Source: Ceratothoa steindachneri
Taxonomy: Eukaryota; Arthropoda; Malacostraca; Isopoda; Cymothoidae
Length of the DNA: 64,000 nt
Assembly: GCA_963969495.1 (NCBI GenBank)
Contig: OZ018331.1
Coordinates: 152,256,684 to 152,320,683 of the forward strand
Direction of reading: 5' to 3'
Position 1 is the first letter of the stretch; every line of letters begins with the position of its first letter. Made by a program: the position numbers and the translations under genes. This document shows positions 21,240 through 32,769 of the stretch, piece after piece. A model generated the notes under the pieces. That model did no database searches. It saw only the letters and a program-made list of their open reading frames with translations, and had not been told where the DNA came from.

Positions 21240-21477
21240 GCAGTCATGTGCCTGCTCGATTGCTAGTCCAAAGGTACCCTCTTTGAATGGACCGTAAGGT
21301 CTCCTAGGGTACTTACTTTCCTTGTATTTCTTTATATTAGCATAATTTGTTAAATCCTTAAAATGGTCGATGGTAGAGAAAAAGTAAGGATATATTTGGA
21401 ATCAGCGCCAAATTTAGTATTTAAAACACTCAAAAGAATAAGAGAAACAAAAATTTGTGAAAATTTGTTACCCAGTG

Positions 21478-22954
21478 TTATCAATCTTGTCTACATTCAC
21501 CACTTTCCTTTCTGATAATCTCTCCAGCGTAGATTGGTACCTCAAACAGGGGCACATTCTCCCATTCCGAGTACCCATCAGGAAGTCCTGACTCACTGAT
21601 TTGACTTTAATCTTTAACAGACCCTGGGGAAGCTGGGGCATTCCTTCTATGCACACCTTTTTTCCCTAGGACTGTCATCAATTTTTTTCTCCTCTATTTT
21701 TAAGGATCTGTCCAGCTACTTCATGCTGTGTCAGAAGTGAAGTTTATGAACCGTTACAAACAACAACCGCAGGTTGCAAGAGACGAGGCTTAAAGGGTCC
21801 TGAGTGTTGGGGCACTAATAATGGGAAGATCACTTTTGCTCGAATAAATAGCTCCCTGCACCTAATGGACTGCCCCCCTTCCCCCCTTCCCCACTCACAC
21901 AAACACACACTGTATCCATTTTCAGATGCATAAGGCTGTACTGCTTATGGCAGGTAGGATTTACTGCCTGGTTGCTTGCCAAGACAACTAAAAGTCTCGG
22001 GTCTGTCTAATGAGATTTTCAGATCTTGGCTTATTTTGTTGATGAATAATATGTCTTAGTGATGCATCCACTCTGTTGCCCTGTTATTAAGGCTGCCCAG
22101 TATGGAGCTGTGGCTTTTGGGGGAACCACTATCCACTGAGCATCTTCCTCTTGGTTTGTGTTGCTATTTGCCTAACCTAACCTGCTCATGGTTAGAACTG
22201 AAAAATCTGAGATGAGATCAGTGGGAGTGGCGAGATCCAGAATATAGTCCACCAACCCTTTTACTCCTTTATTATTGGTTTCAATTTTATTAATTTTTGT
22301 GAGAGTTTGTAGGTGAAAATATTTCTGGTTACATTTGACACAACAAAACCTCACTTAAACTTGGTGTTTGTGTAGGCAAGGACCACAACAACACATCTCT
22401 GTCTGGTGGAGGGACTTCCTTCTCACCACCTCCTATTGGTAAATGAGTTCCTCCCTTTATCACTTTTGGAGCACCCCTTGGCCAACTCTACCTCCTATAA
22501 AGGATGCTCCCCCTCTCCCACTACATTCTCAGGGGTCCCTCCAATCTTGTGTTATCAGAAAGTGAGATTCCCCCTCTATTTCAATGAGATGGGCAACTTT
22601 CGACGGAATTGCCACTCATTGACTCTGTCCCCCTTTGCTTTTGCAGAAGCCACCAAAGCAATAAAAGAACCATCCCTGGCTGATCAACCTTGGTAAGGGA
22701 GCAATAGTGGCCTCTTGAACCACCCTGAGAACTATGAGGGGGTGGGAGGGACACTCTTCCTGAGCAATGATTACCTTTTAGGGGACCTGTGTTTGGGCTC
22801 CTTTTTTTTTACCATTGAAAGACATTGTAGTGGCCCCCAGACTTGCACACTAAGAATGGGCTGCAAGCCCATGAAATCTCCAGTGCCAAGAGAAAAGATA
22901 GCTGAAAGGAGGCCCCTCTTGGGGCAAGTGCTGATTCCAGGATCCCCTAAGCAT
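21478..22954. other. Intronic stretch, nothing recognised
   Basis: After the right end of T1 no element could be assigned. A C-rich/CA patch lies at 21865-21910. A short minus-strand open frame at 21468-21656 straddles the T1 end and has no motif. The part 22390-22950 is GC-richer, pyrimidine-rich and may be the eroded 5' leader or ORF1 region of another element, but I found no aligned motif to prove it. Confidence 0.4.
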
Positions 22955-23555
22955 GTTTTGGAGACCGAATTGTGATCTTTATTGACTTGCAAAGTGCCCT
23001 GAGTACTCTTGAGTCATTGTAATCTCCACACCCCCTGGTTTGCAGTGTCCTTGACTCCACAGTTCCATGAGCCAGTGTATGTCACAATTATCTTATTCTG
23101 GGCTCCTGAAAATGTCTGAATTGCTTTTAATGAAGGCGCCAAAGCGTTCATGAGGCCTGTGTGACAGACCAGCGTTTCACTCTTTCCCACACTGACTACA
23201 TGACAGGAATCAGGGCAATCCCCTGGGCTGCTTGGCAAAGAAGATGGAGAGGGCCAAGGGAAACCTAAAGTTCTTTGCCATTGCACTATGACTTCCCATG
23301 AACCTAACCCCAATGCTGTGACGGTTTTAGGTACTTTCTCTTGTCTTTGTACTGGGCACAGCCATTTGATGGAGCGCTCTCCTGCACCTTACTGCAATGA
23401 CTGTGGGTTGGCCTGCATCCCTCCCCTCACACTGGAATGTGCTTCCTTCTTGACCTTTTGCTTCTTGTTTTTTTAATTTTTTTATTTGTTGTTTTTAAGC
23501 TATAAATGATTATGACAACTTATGCTCTATGAGACAGTTAGCAGATTAGCACTAA
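22955..23555 (+). mobile_element. Family A 3' fragment (RNase H to tail), old
   Basis: Starts within RNase H (ggagaccgaattgtgatc; frame reads RIVIFIDLQSALSTL) and goes on to the ALRTAWQRR-like linker (23210-23270) and the C-terminal Cys block, then the family tail (atgacaacttatgctc...cagattagc plus A run ending about 23560). Many indels. 5' truncated. Confidence 0.7.
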
Positions 23556-23564
23556 AAAAACCCA

Positions 23565-23975
23565 CTTTACTGTGACAACCTCATTGTCTCCAGACTGTTC
23601 GGCACATTCTTGTTGAATATCTCAGTCTGGGTGAGCTTTTCCACCTTACCTGTCTTTGGTATGGGGGACAGAGGGTTCGCTAGTGCTTGTCTCTTGTACT
23701 CAGGATGGGTTTGTGCACTATCTGACTGTTGGAGGAGGCTGGCTTGGATATCTTTGGTGTTGGTTGAATGATCTTGCACTTTGGATAGCACTCCCCCCTC
23801 CCAAACTGGAGTGTGCTTCCTTCTTGTTTTTATATGTTTATTTTTATTTGTTTTTAGTGTCTGATTTTTGCCATTTGGGTTTCTTTTGCACATTTGCTGT
23901 TTTAATCTAGCTTAGCATTGGGCTGAGGATGATTTTGGCACCTTGCACCCTGGAGTGCAGTCGCCAGATGGTGGA
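23565..23975 (+). mobile_element. Family A 3' fragment, second
   Basis: Begins at the C-terminal block (ctccagactgttcggcacattcttgttgaat) directly after the A run of the preceding fragment and ends in the terminal hairpins and CGCCAGATGG at about 23970. The second hairpin here reads TGCAC...GTGCA (23944-23959) where other copies read TGCCC...GGGCA, a paired change. It may be a separate insertion or an internal duplication. Confidence 0.7.
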
Positions 23976-24554
23976 AAAAAGAAGTCCTGCATCAAGCTTG
24001 TGTACAGGAGATTGTATGGAAAAGATAGGTGAGGTGTATGCCTGGGGCATAGATCTAAAGAAAATGTATGATTGATATGGAAGCACTGAGCGTTGTGAAA
24101 AAATTATGCAATCTGTTGGTTCATTTAAATGATGTGTATTGGGATCTACATTGGCTAGTGTAAGTGGTTTTATATACATGGGGCTATGTGGCATGGGTGT
24201 GTGATGTTAGAATGGGTGAGACAAGAGCCAGACGTATCAATGTTCTCTTATAGGTTTTTCCTTTCCCTACTCACCCTTACTTTTGCAAAAAACTCCACTT
24301 GTGTTATCTTTCCCACTCTGTCACTCCTACATGTCCTACAACATTACAGCCTCATCTTTTTGACCACTTTCCTCATTTTTACATTTTGTCACTAATATTC
24401 CCATTTACCTTTTCCATTCACTATTTATCTGGTAATGGATTTGTCACATGGTAACTACCACAGTTTACAGCTCCTCAAAATATTTTTCCCATCTCTTCAT
24501 TCATTTAATTTGTTATGTCTCCATTGCTCCTATTTTTCCACTTATTGATTTAAG
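23976..24554. other. Intronic stretch, nothing recognised
   Basis: No gene or element is recognised. The T-rich sequence from 24260 leads toward the next candidate exon. Confidence 0.4.
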
Positions 24555-24569
24555 ACTTTGCTTTTAAAG

Positions 24570-24619
24570 GATTTGGCTTCAGCTGCAGAAGATGAATTCG
24601 ATGAATCAATTTTTGACAG
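24570..24619 (+). CDS. Candidate host exon 3, acidic linker
   Basis: The segment encodes an acidic peptide (DLASAAEDEFDESIFD) and is followed by GTATTT as donor. The acceptor may be the AG at 24568-24569 (exon from 24570) or the one at 24553-24554 (exon from 24555, adding TLLLK). Both leave phase 0 at the start, matching the previous exon. The end leaves two bases (AG) of a codon. The exon at 37615 starts with the single base T that would complete AGT (Ser). It is short, so its reality rests on this phase agreement and on acidic content that suits a linker before the TAF1B-like fold. Confidence 0.45.
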
Positions 24620-24929
24620 GTATTTTAATTTATTTCACTCACCTAAAGTGGTAGAACTTAATTCTTGGCTTATTTTAATAATGTTTTCGGACCTACACTA
24701 TTGGGTAAGTTTGTCCTATCATGACTACTATTTAGTGACATCCCATCCCCCAATTATTCTGTATACTAGTTTGACTCTCTTTGAGGAGGCAGGTCTTCCC
24801 CTCACACCAAAGTGTGCTTCCTTCTTGTTTTGTTTTCTGTAGTGTGCCAAGGGAAGTGGATGCTAGATGGGGAGTAGTGGCCATAGAGAGATAGGCAAGT
24901 GAGGGATGGATATACTGTTAATGTAGACT

Positions 24930-26407
24930 CCCTGTAAAGGGTAGAACGATTTGCCTTCCTGGCCGTCGTGCTAATGGGAGTCAGCGCCCCGTCTGCCCAA
25001 TGATGGGTCTAACAAAAATTTTCGCTCAATTTCCCCTCCTCCATCGTCGGAGCCGCCCTCGGGCAGCTCCACTGCAAAAATGGAGGTCCCCCTCCCTCCC
25101 TGTGCTTTCACAGGGGACCCTCCAAATCTCTTTAACCGGAGAGGAGGCTTACTCCTCTCCGGATATACTGTTAATGTAGACTCCCTGTAAAGGGAGTCTA
25201 CAGGCCTAGTGTTACCCGAAGCCTGTGTAAGTTTCTCTTAGGTGGCACACGATAAGTGCAAATTGTGTATGGCCAAGTGTGTCAATTGTGGAGAGCCTCA
25301 CCCTACTTCAAAGCAATGTGGTGTGTATCTCCTTGAGAACTAAATCCTGGCCATCAGGCTCAGGACCGTCTCTCATTTTGCGAGGCTAAGGACTTGGTCC
25401 TGGTGCGCCCGCGGCTGCCCGGGATGTCCTATGCCTCCATGGTGAGAAAGACACCCTCTGCTCCGGGCCCCTCCAGGCCTACAAGTACGGTCGTTTCCGC
25501 GCCCATTCGGAACCCTTCTGCAGGTTTTACCCACTTCGGGCACTTCCCTGGTAAAGCTGATGGAACAAAGGGTCCAACCCAGCGGAGGCTAAAAACAGCC
25601 CCCTACCCTTTCCCCAGCGTGACCGTTTCCCGCAAGGCGAAACGGCCATGCGCGTCCACTTGTTCGTTAGACTCACCGGAGGCAACAGCCTTGAAATTGA
25701 TCGCCAGGCCATCTTCTGGGGTTCCTAAAGGGGTTAAGGAGCTTCGGCTCCTTAACCAACGCCCAGTGGTGGGATGGGTGGCTCGGAGAGGGTGGATCCT
25801 CGAAAAGAGGCCCCCCCCCCTCCTCCGAAGTTGCCCCTCCGGCCTAAGGCTTCGGGGCGGAGGGGGAAAAAGACTCGCATGGCGAGTCGATTCCGTGTAC
25901 AGATGAGGGGAGCCCTCTCCGGCCCAATGGAGCGGGAAGAGGGTGTCCCACAGGTAGGTGTCCTCAGTGTCACACTCTTTGCCCTGAACATCAACGGCAT
26001 CACCTCAGTACTGCTGGAAGAATGTTCTCGCTACGCTCTACGTGGACGACCTTATGATCTCTTTTGGCGCGGCCTAAATGCCAACTCTGGAGCTTCGGCT
26101 CCAACAGACAATTGACCCGCATCTCTCACTATGCCGAAGCGCACAGGTTTCAGTTTTCCTTGGCCAAGATTAAGGTGGTGCATTTCTGCCTCCATCCACG
26201 GCTCCACCCTGACCCAGACTTGTTTCTCAATGGGTACACCTGGAAGTGGTTGAATCACACCTTTTCCTTGGTCTTGTATTTGGCTGACGACTCACCTTAG
26301 GGTCTCTGGTACCCGCGCAATGGCCATTCTTCATTCCGTGACATGAGGCGCTTGGGGTGCTGATAGGGTGACTGCCTTACTTTTTTATCGATTCCTTGTT
26401 CGTTCGA
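24930..26407 (+). mobile_element. Older family A copy (outer), left part
   Basis: Starts with a variant of the 5' hairpin (CCCT-GTAA-AGGG) and leader, reaches the ORF1 start region (ccgccctcgggcagctcc; cttactcctctcc at 25158), is broken by a 34-bp duplicated segment, and resumes in ORF1 knuckles near 25270 (CVNCGEPHPTSKQC). Near 25880 a deletion fuses late ORF1 to RT motif B (EGVPQVGVLSVTLFALNINGITS), and motif C follows in a shifted frame (cgtggacgac, 26040). The copy stops at 26407 within the RT thumb (tttttatcgattccttg...) where copy A2 is inserted; its remainder begins at 32770. Confidence 0.85.
25161..25202. repeat. Duplicated 34-bp segment ending in a 12-bp-stem hairpin
   Basis: The 34 bases at 25161-25194 repeat those at 24908-24941, which span the left junction of the outer A copy. 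At the second site they extend into a perfect hairpin, arms 25175-25186 and 25191-25202 with loop GTAA. So host flank plus the element's first 12 bases recur inside the element. Confidence 0.85.
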
Positions 26408-26889
26408 CCCCGTAAGGGGCACGACGATTTGCCATCCTGGCTGCCGTGCTGATGGGACTCAGCACCCCGTCCGGCCCTGTCTTAACCTCTCTTCCTTCCT
26501 TCAAAACACTTGTTTCCTCTCTTTTCATACAACCTCTCCGAGAACTTTCTCTGGTCAGCCTCTAATTTCACAGGGTAGATGCTGACCTTCTTCTCAAGCC
26601 AACCGTCCCGGATCGGGGCTGAGGGGGGAGGGGACAAAGTTCCCTAACCCCTGAGCTCTGGTTCGTGATGTTTTTTTTTTTAACAACCTGCCTTATCCCC
26701 ACCCATACCTTCCTCACATCCCTTTTCCTCTCCTCTTCACATTCTATCAATTTTACGCCATGTCTAAGGTGGAGCCGCCATGCCGATGGACTGCCAGGCC
26801 ATCAGACGGGAGGGGTGGTCCCAAATGGCGGCGCCTCTTGCAGTGCGGGCAACTGTGAGAGGTGGTGAGCTATTGCGTCCCGTGTAAAA

Positions 26890-28790
26890 AAGACGCTGCC
26901 AAGGGGACCTGCGATGTCCTGGGAGGAGATGGCCAACTGGAGGCCCCTCCTGTGATAGACATGGTCCTAGAGGAAACCCAGCTTCAGAGGGTAGGGCCTT
27001 CCATGGGGAGGAATCTGGGCTCGGCGCCAAGCACTGAACCTGAATCCGCCCCTATGCAAGGTCCTCCTCAAACGGCTGGGGCCTCCGAGGCAGTACAAGG
27101 AGGGGAGGGATCTCCTCTGACCGGTACCCCTGCGGCCACCAGGACCTTTTCCATTTTTGGGAGAAAGACCTGGCTGAGGCCGGTCTATCTGGCCTAGGTG
27201 CTTCTGTCGGCGGAGGTGAAAAGCGGGTTCATTCCCCGCCCTCCTCTCCTAAAAAGAAGAAAAAGACAAGAAAGACTAAAAAGACTCGGGGCTCCTCTCA
27301 ATCCGCGGGGGCTACAGGGATGGATGGGTCTGCTGCCATTCTGGCAAGCGACCAAGCCAAGATCGGCACATCCGGCCCCTCTGCCCCTTCCCCCCCCGGG
27401 TGCGGGGCCCCTGACTATGACAAAGGCGAAAAGTGCACAGGGTGGAGCCTCGATGACATCAGGGCCCCTTATTCAGAGGTTACCTGGCATTTTCGAGCCC
27501 GCTGGCTTCAAATGCTTCATCGTTATTCGCTCCACTGATGGCACCATGTTGTCCAAGGGCAACATGATCCATCAGAGGAGAGGATTAGCTAGTGCAATTG
27601 GTAGAGAGCCGAAGGTGACCCGTTTCTTGGACAGGAGCCTTCTGGCGAATGCGGCGAATCCCGCCGAGGCGGCCAAGATAAGTGCTCTTTGGACACTTCA
27701 TGGCACCCCGGTGAGTGTGACGCCGCACTCTACCATGAACTTTGTGAAAGGAGTAGTTTATGCGAGGGAACTCGTTGACTACTCCATTGAGGACATCACC
27801 CTAGAGCTGGCCGACCATGGGGCGGTCAAGGTCGAACGTGTAATGAGAAAACAGGGAGGGGCCTCGAGACCCACCCCTACACTCTTCGACTGTGACAAGC
27901 TCCCTGAGTCGGTGCGTGCCGGTTGGTACCGCTACCGCGTGAAGGCATTCGTGCCACTGCCGCGGCGGTGCTATTACTGTCACCGCTTTGGCCATACGAA
28001 TCGTTCTTGTAGAAGGGCAAAGTCGGGGGTCACCCGAAGTTTGTGTAAATTGCTCCAAGGCCGCACACGCTTGCTTCTTCGAAGCAATGTGGTGCATATC
28101 TCCTTGAGAAAGAAATCTTGACCGTTCAGGCCTAGGATCGACTTTCATTCCGCGAGGCTAAGGATTGGTCCTGGTGCGCCCGGCTCTGCCTGGAACGTCA
28201 TATGCCTCAATAGTTAGAAAGGCACCCTCTGCTCCTGGCCCATCCAGGCCAACGAGCACGGTTGTTTCCGCGCCCATTCGGAGCCCTTCTGCTGGCTCTA
28301 CTCAACATGGGCGCTTCCCTGGTAAAGCTGGCAGCAAAAAGGGTTCACACCCAGCCACGGCTAAAACCAGGGCTCCCCCCCTCTTTCCCCAGCGTGACCG
28401 TTTCCCGTAAGGCGAAACGGCCACGCGCCTCCACCGAGTCGTTAGACTCACAGGAGGCAACACCCTTGAAGATGGTCTTTTGTGGTTCCTAACGCTGTCC
28501 CCTGTAAGGAGGACAGCAACAAAGGAGCTTCTGCCCCTTCGCCCACGCCCCGAGGTGGAGCGAGTGGCTTGGAGACGGTGGTTCCTCGAAAAGAGGGCCC
28601 CCCGCCTCCGAAGCCGCAACGCCCGCCTAAGGTTTCGAGGTGGAGGGACGAAAAGACTCGCATTGGGAGCCCTCCTTTCCCAATAAGTCCTCGAAGGCGA
28701 CAGCGCCTTCAGCCCTTTGTCCGGCTAACAGCGCCGGTGTTCTGCCCCCGGGAAGCGTACGGCCATTCCCGTGAGGGTCTTCAGTTCCAG
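26890..28790 (+). pseudogene. A2 ORF1, gag-like (N-terminus deleted, broken)
   Basis: The N-terminal part is lost: the leader jumps at about 26888 to text that in copy A3 lies some 450 bp into ORF1. The rest shows the conserved blocks: FKCFIVIRSTDGTMLSKGNMIHQRR near 27510, STMNFVKGVVYARELVDYSIEDI near 27735, and knuckle 1 CYYCHRFGHTNRSC (27970-28011, C-x2-C-x4-H-x4-C). A frameshift follows and about 35 bp covering knuckle 2 to 3 is missing near 28070. The tail is proline/arginine-rich. Longest open part 27198-28121 (307 codons). Confidence 0.78.
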
Positions 28791-29520
28791 GAGGGCCCCT
28801 GCGTCGCCTCCAAGCTAGGCCTGGAGGGCATATTCCTTCAATGGAATTGCCGTAGGAGGAGCTGCGGAGGCTCGTCTCGTCCCGTTCCCCGTTAGCTATC
28901 TTTTTGCAGGAGACGATGCTAGGCGCGTGCCCCCTGCCCGCCCTCCCGGGGTATAAGTGTCATGCGACCCCACCACTGCGGGATGGCCGGGCTGCGGGAT
29001 GCGTGGTTTACACCCGGCATGATGTTTCCGTTCTTCCTTTCTCTTTAGATACCTCCTTTCAGGCAGTGGCTGTGCAGCTGCACCTGGATAGGAGGTATAC
29101 TATCATTTCTGCGTACATTCCACCGTCAGCTGACTTCGACGCGGGGGACTTCCGCCGCGTCGTGGCACGGTTGCCGAGGCCCTATCTCTTGCTTGGAGAT
29201 CTGAACGGCAGGCATTCTCTCTGGGGAGATTACTCCATAAATCTCAGGGGACAAGTCCTTGCCGATCTGATCGAAGAGCTTGAGATGGGTGTCCTAAACG
29301 TGGATAAGTTTATGCATCACTGTCCGAGAACCGCTTCATTTTCTTGCCTCGACCTATCTTTGTGTTCTTTGGATGCTCAGCCTGATTTTGGTTGGGGTTG
29401 GTCGATGACCTCCATGGTAGTGATCACTTTCCCATTCAAATATCATTTTCAGGGCAACTGCCACCTGAGAGCCCACCTCGGTGGTGCTTGGCGCGGGCGC
29501 GGTGGCCTGCATTTTAGGAA
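28790..29520 (+). pseudogene. A2 ORF2 endonuclease domain
   Basis: LEGIFLQWNC near 28830 starts the domain, a small deletion with frameshift follows (the GLRANWEEL block of other copies is shortened), then MQETMLGACPL (catalytic Glu region, 28904), YTIISAYIPPSADF (29096), LLLGDLNGRHSLWGDYS (29190, Asp/Asn) and LDLSLCSLDAQPDF. The SDH motif region at about 29410 is in another frame, where DLHGSDHFPIQ-like text can be read. It would nick DNA at the insertion site. Confidence 0.8.
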
Positions 29521-32500
29521 ATGACTGAATTTTCTATCTCAGTCGAGGAGTTTAGGTCGGTAGATGAGGCCGTTGAGTTCTTCTTCGGCAACCTCATCGC
29601 CATGGGCCTGACTACTATTCCTAGGACGTCTGGCCGTTTTGCACGCCGACCACTGCCATGGTGGTCGTCCGAGTGTGAGACGGCACTCAAACAGAAGCGT
29701 TATGCCTACATGCGCTATAAGCGCCGCCCGAACGATTTCACTCGCTGAATTTCGTCGGGCTAGGGCTAGGTTCCGGTATATTTCGAAGCATGCCCGCCGC
29801 TCTTCTTGGCGGTCATACGTGTCTTCACTTAACGGGAAGACCCCTTTAGCTGAGGTGTGGAAGCGAGTCAAAAGGATTGGGGGCAAGTTCTCGCAGGACC
29901 CCCCTCCTGTTCTCCTCGAGAATGGGACCGCAATCTCGGAACCCGCGTACGTGGCGGAATCCTTAGCGACCACTTTTTCCGCATTCTCTAGCCGTGATGC
30001 AACTCCGCCACCATTCAATGCACGTTGTCATGTCACGGAAGGCCGCCAGCTGTACTTTACCTCCAGAGGCGGAGAACCCTTCAACGACAAGTTTACTGTG
30101 GGTGAGTTGCGTTCCGCTCTCGCTTCGTGCGCGGACACCGCCTATGGTCCGGACGATGTCCCGTACGCCATGCTTCGACACCTGGGTGAGCGAGGCATGG
30201 CCTTTCTGTTAGATTTGTTCAACAGGATCTGGGTGGAAGGTCTTCTCCCAGACTCCTGGCGAATCGCTACTGTGCTCGCCTTTCGCAAACCGGGGAGAGA
30301 TTACTCTACTCCGACCGGTTTCCACCCAATCTCTCTAACCTCTTGCATGTGCAAGTTGATGGAGAAATTGGTAAATGTTAGATTAGCCTTTTTCCTGGAC
30401 AGCGGAGGCCATCTGTCTTCCGCACAGTGCGGCTTCCGCAAGTTCCACTCCACGTCGGATGCTCTGCTCCGACTGGAAAATTCCGTCTGCGAGGCTTTCC
30501 TTCGTAGACAGCACTACGCCACGGTCTTTTTCGATCTGGAGAAGGCCTATGATACCGCATGGCGATACGGTATCATGGAGACTCGACTCTCCGCACGATG
30601 GGGGCGAGGGGACGCCTCCCAATGTTTATATCTGAATTTTTGCGAGATCGTCGATTCCGCGTACGGGGGGGGGGGAGGAGCCATCTCCGGCCCAAAGGAG
30701 CAGGAAGAGGGTGTCCCGCAGGGAAGTGTCCTCAGTGTCACACTCTTTGCCCTGAGCATCAACGGCATCACCTCGGTGCTGCCGGAAGATGTTCTCGCTA
30801 CGCTCTACGTGGACGACCTTTCGATCTCTTTTGGCGCTGCCCAGATGCCAACTCTGGAGCGTCGACTCCAACAGGCATTGACCCGCGTCTCTCGCTATTC
30901 CGAAGCGCACAGGTTTCGGTTTTCTTTGGCCAAGACTAAGGTGGGGCACTTCTGCCGCTATCCACGGCTTCACCCCGACCCAGATTTGTTTCTTAATGGG
31001 GTGCACCTGGATGTGGTTGAGTCGCACCGTTTCCTTGGTCTTGTACTCGACCGACGCCTCACCTGGGAGGCTCATATTCGCAGTCTTAGGGTCTCTTGTA
31101 CCCGCGCCATGGACATTCTCCGTTCCGTGACGTTCAGCGCTTGGGGCGCTGGAGGGCTACTGCCTTACTTTTTTATCGATCCTTTGTTCGTTCGAAGCTC
31201 GACTACGGATGCGAGTTTTATGCATCTGCAGCCCAGTGTTTATTGCGGAAGGTGGATTCGATCCACCACACCGGCCTTCGCCTTGCGACCGGTGCCTTAG
31301 GCACTTTGCCCATTGAGAACCTGTTGGTCGATGCTGGGGAGATGCCACTCGCTCTGCGCCGCGTGCAGCGCATCACTCGCCTGTATGCGCGAGCCCGGCG
31401 CCTCCTTCAGTCGCCAACAGCTCTCACTGCATCCGCAGCTGATCTCGATGGTGCCTATGCCGCCGAGAGACGCCAGTCATACCCTTAGCCCTTTGGGTTT
31501 AGGGCCAGGAAACTCCTTCGAGAGGTAGATATAGCTCTCGGGCCGGTGGCGCCCCTGGTTCTGCCCAGGACGCCACCCTGGAGGGTACCACATTTGGCTA
31601 TTTGTCGCCACGCTTCTGCTCCCAAAGCTTGTACTGCGCCGGGAGTATTGCGTTCGACCTTTTTAGAGCACACATCGTGTCACGCTGGAACCGTACCAGT
31701 GTATATGGATGGCTCCAAGTCCCAAGAGGGGGTCGGCTTCCACGCCGTATCCCCTCTGTTGGAAGTCAGCGGGGCTCTACCAGGCGCTGCCTCTGTTTTC
31801 ACGGCCGAGCTGGTGGCAATACACCACTCGGTACGGGAGATTGCGCGACGTGCCCGGTTCGGAGACCGGATTGTGATCTATAGCGACTCACAAAGCGCCC
31901 TGAGTGCACTCGGTGCATTGGAATCTCCGCATCTCCTGGTTCGTGATATCCGTGACGCCACGGTTTTGGCGAGCCGGGCAGATGTCGAGATTATCTTCTG
32001 CTGGGTTCCTGGACATGTAGGAATTACGGGGAATGAGCGCGCCAAAGAGTCCGCGAGGACTCTGTGACCGGACCAGCTTTTCGCTCTTCCTCACACCGAC
32101 TACATGGCAGGAATACGGGCAGCTCTTCGGACTGCTTGGCAAAGAAGATGGGAGACGGTCGAAGGGAACTTAAAGTTCCGTGCCATTGCGCCGCGACTGT
32201 TCGCATGGACCTATCCCCCAATGCCGCGGTGGCTTCAGGTCGCTTTCTGTCGTCTCCGAATCGGAGACACTCGTGTGACGCATCGCTATTTGATGTACCG
32301 CTCGCCTGCGCCCTATTGCGATGACTGCGTCGTCCCCCAGACTGTTCTGCACATTCTTGTCGAATGTCCCAGTCTGGGTGATCTTCGCGCACGTTACCTG
32401 TCCCTGTACTGGGCTGGGCGGGGTTGCCCCCTATTGTCCCTTGTACTCGGGACGAGTGCGTACACATTGACTGGTGGTCTTGTTGACTTTTTGGGGGAGG

Positions 32501-32523
32501 CTGGGCTTCTCCCTTTTATTTAA
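29521..32523 (+). pseudogene. A2 ORF2 RT, RNase H and C-terminal domain
   Basis: The RT lies in one open stretch, 29639-31300. Motif A is FFDLEKAYDTAW (30528), motif B EGVPQGSVLSVTLF (30708) and motif C YVDDLSI (30806). Between A and B two opposite indels (about 30585 and 30665, beside a G run) put some 27 residues in the wrong frame. A stop near 31300 precedes AGEMPLALRRVQRI. RNase H spans 31700-32040 with VYMDGSKS, TAELVAIHHS, YSDSQSALSAL and WVPGHVGITGNER; GNERADEGAK is shortened to GNERAKES, so the last Asp is gone. The C-terminal block CDDCVVPQTVLHILVECP lies near 32320 and the stop at 32521-32523. Confidence 0.85.
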
Positions 32524-32769
32524 TGTTCATTTTGTTTTTTGTTTGTTATTGTTGTTTTGTAGGTTGCACTCTTCTGCACCGGGGTGTCGGGTGACCTCCC
32601 CCCGCTGCTGGAGTTTGCTTCCTGATTGTTAAGTTTTCTAATTTATATCATTGTTATGTTTTCATATTTTTTTTAAAGTAGCCCAGTTCTAGGCCGTCGT
32701 GTTTTTCGGCGACTTATGCCCAAGTGGGCAGTTGCCAGATGGGCTCTATAAAATTTAAAAAAAAAAAAA

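Larger units (their letters stand above)
18220..21365 (+). mobile_element. CR1-like non-LTR retrotransposon inside T1
   Basis: A 5'-truncated LINE of about 3.1 kb in T1, upstream of the transposase start and opposite in strand. It holds the tail of a first ORF (18317-18489), then ORF2 with endonuclease and RT. The 3' side is placed at about 21365 because T1 terminal sequence, shared with T4, resumes near 21375. No target-site duplication could be identified, as is common for CR1. Despite a few frame breaks the coding parts are well preserved, so it is younger than T1's transposase decay. Confidence 0.75.
16035..21477. mobile_element. Family T DNA transposon copy T1 (CMC/Chapaev-like)
   Basis: Both termini are perfect 12-bp inverted repeats: CACTGGGTAACA at 16035 and TGTTACCCAGTG ending at 21477, each flanked by TTA (16032-16034, 21478-21480). 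A second inverted word, CTGATTCCAAA, begins 63 bp inside the left end (16098) and its reverse complement ends 72 bp inside the right end (21395-21405). Inside lie a minus-strand transposase pseudogene (16331-18152) and a CR1-like LINE inserted upstream of it (about 18220-21365). CACTG termini with a TWA duplication fit the CMC group (CACTA/Mirage/Chapaev), possibly Chapaev3. That name is from memory. Confidence 0.85.
26408..32769 (+). mobile_element. Family A LINE copy A2, near full length, inside the outer A copy
   Basis: Begins with CCCC-GTAA-GGGG at 26408 and ends with the family tail and an A run at 32769. The flanks read tgttcgttcga (26397-26407) and tgttccttcaa (32770-32780), an 11-bp duplication with two mismatches. 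Joining the flanks restores the uninterrupted RT thumb text of an older A copy, so the element landed in its own kind. About 450 bp of ORF1 start is missing (near 26885), and ORF1 and endonuclease parts are frameshifted, but the RT domain is open over 553 codons. Confidence 0.9.

Noticed and set aside
22406..22975. Adjacent open frames in the stretch before a family A fragment
   Set aside because: Pyrimidine-rich text with no conserved block; the right end runs into RNase H of family A in another frame.
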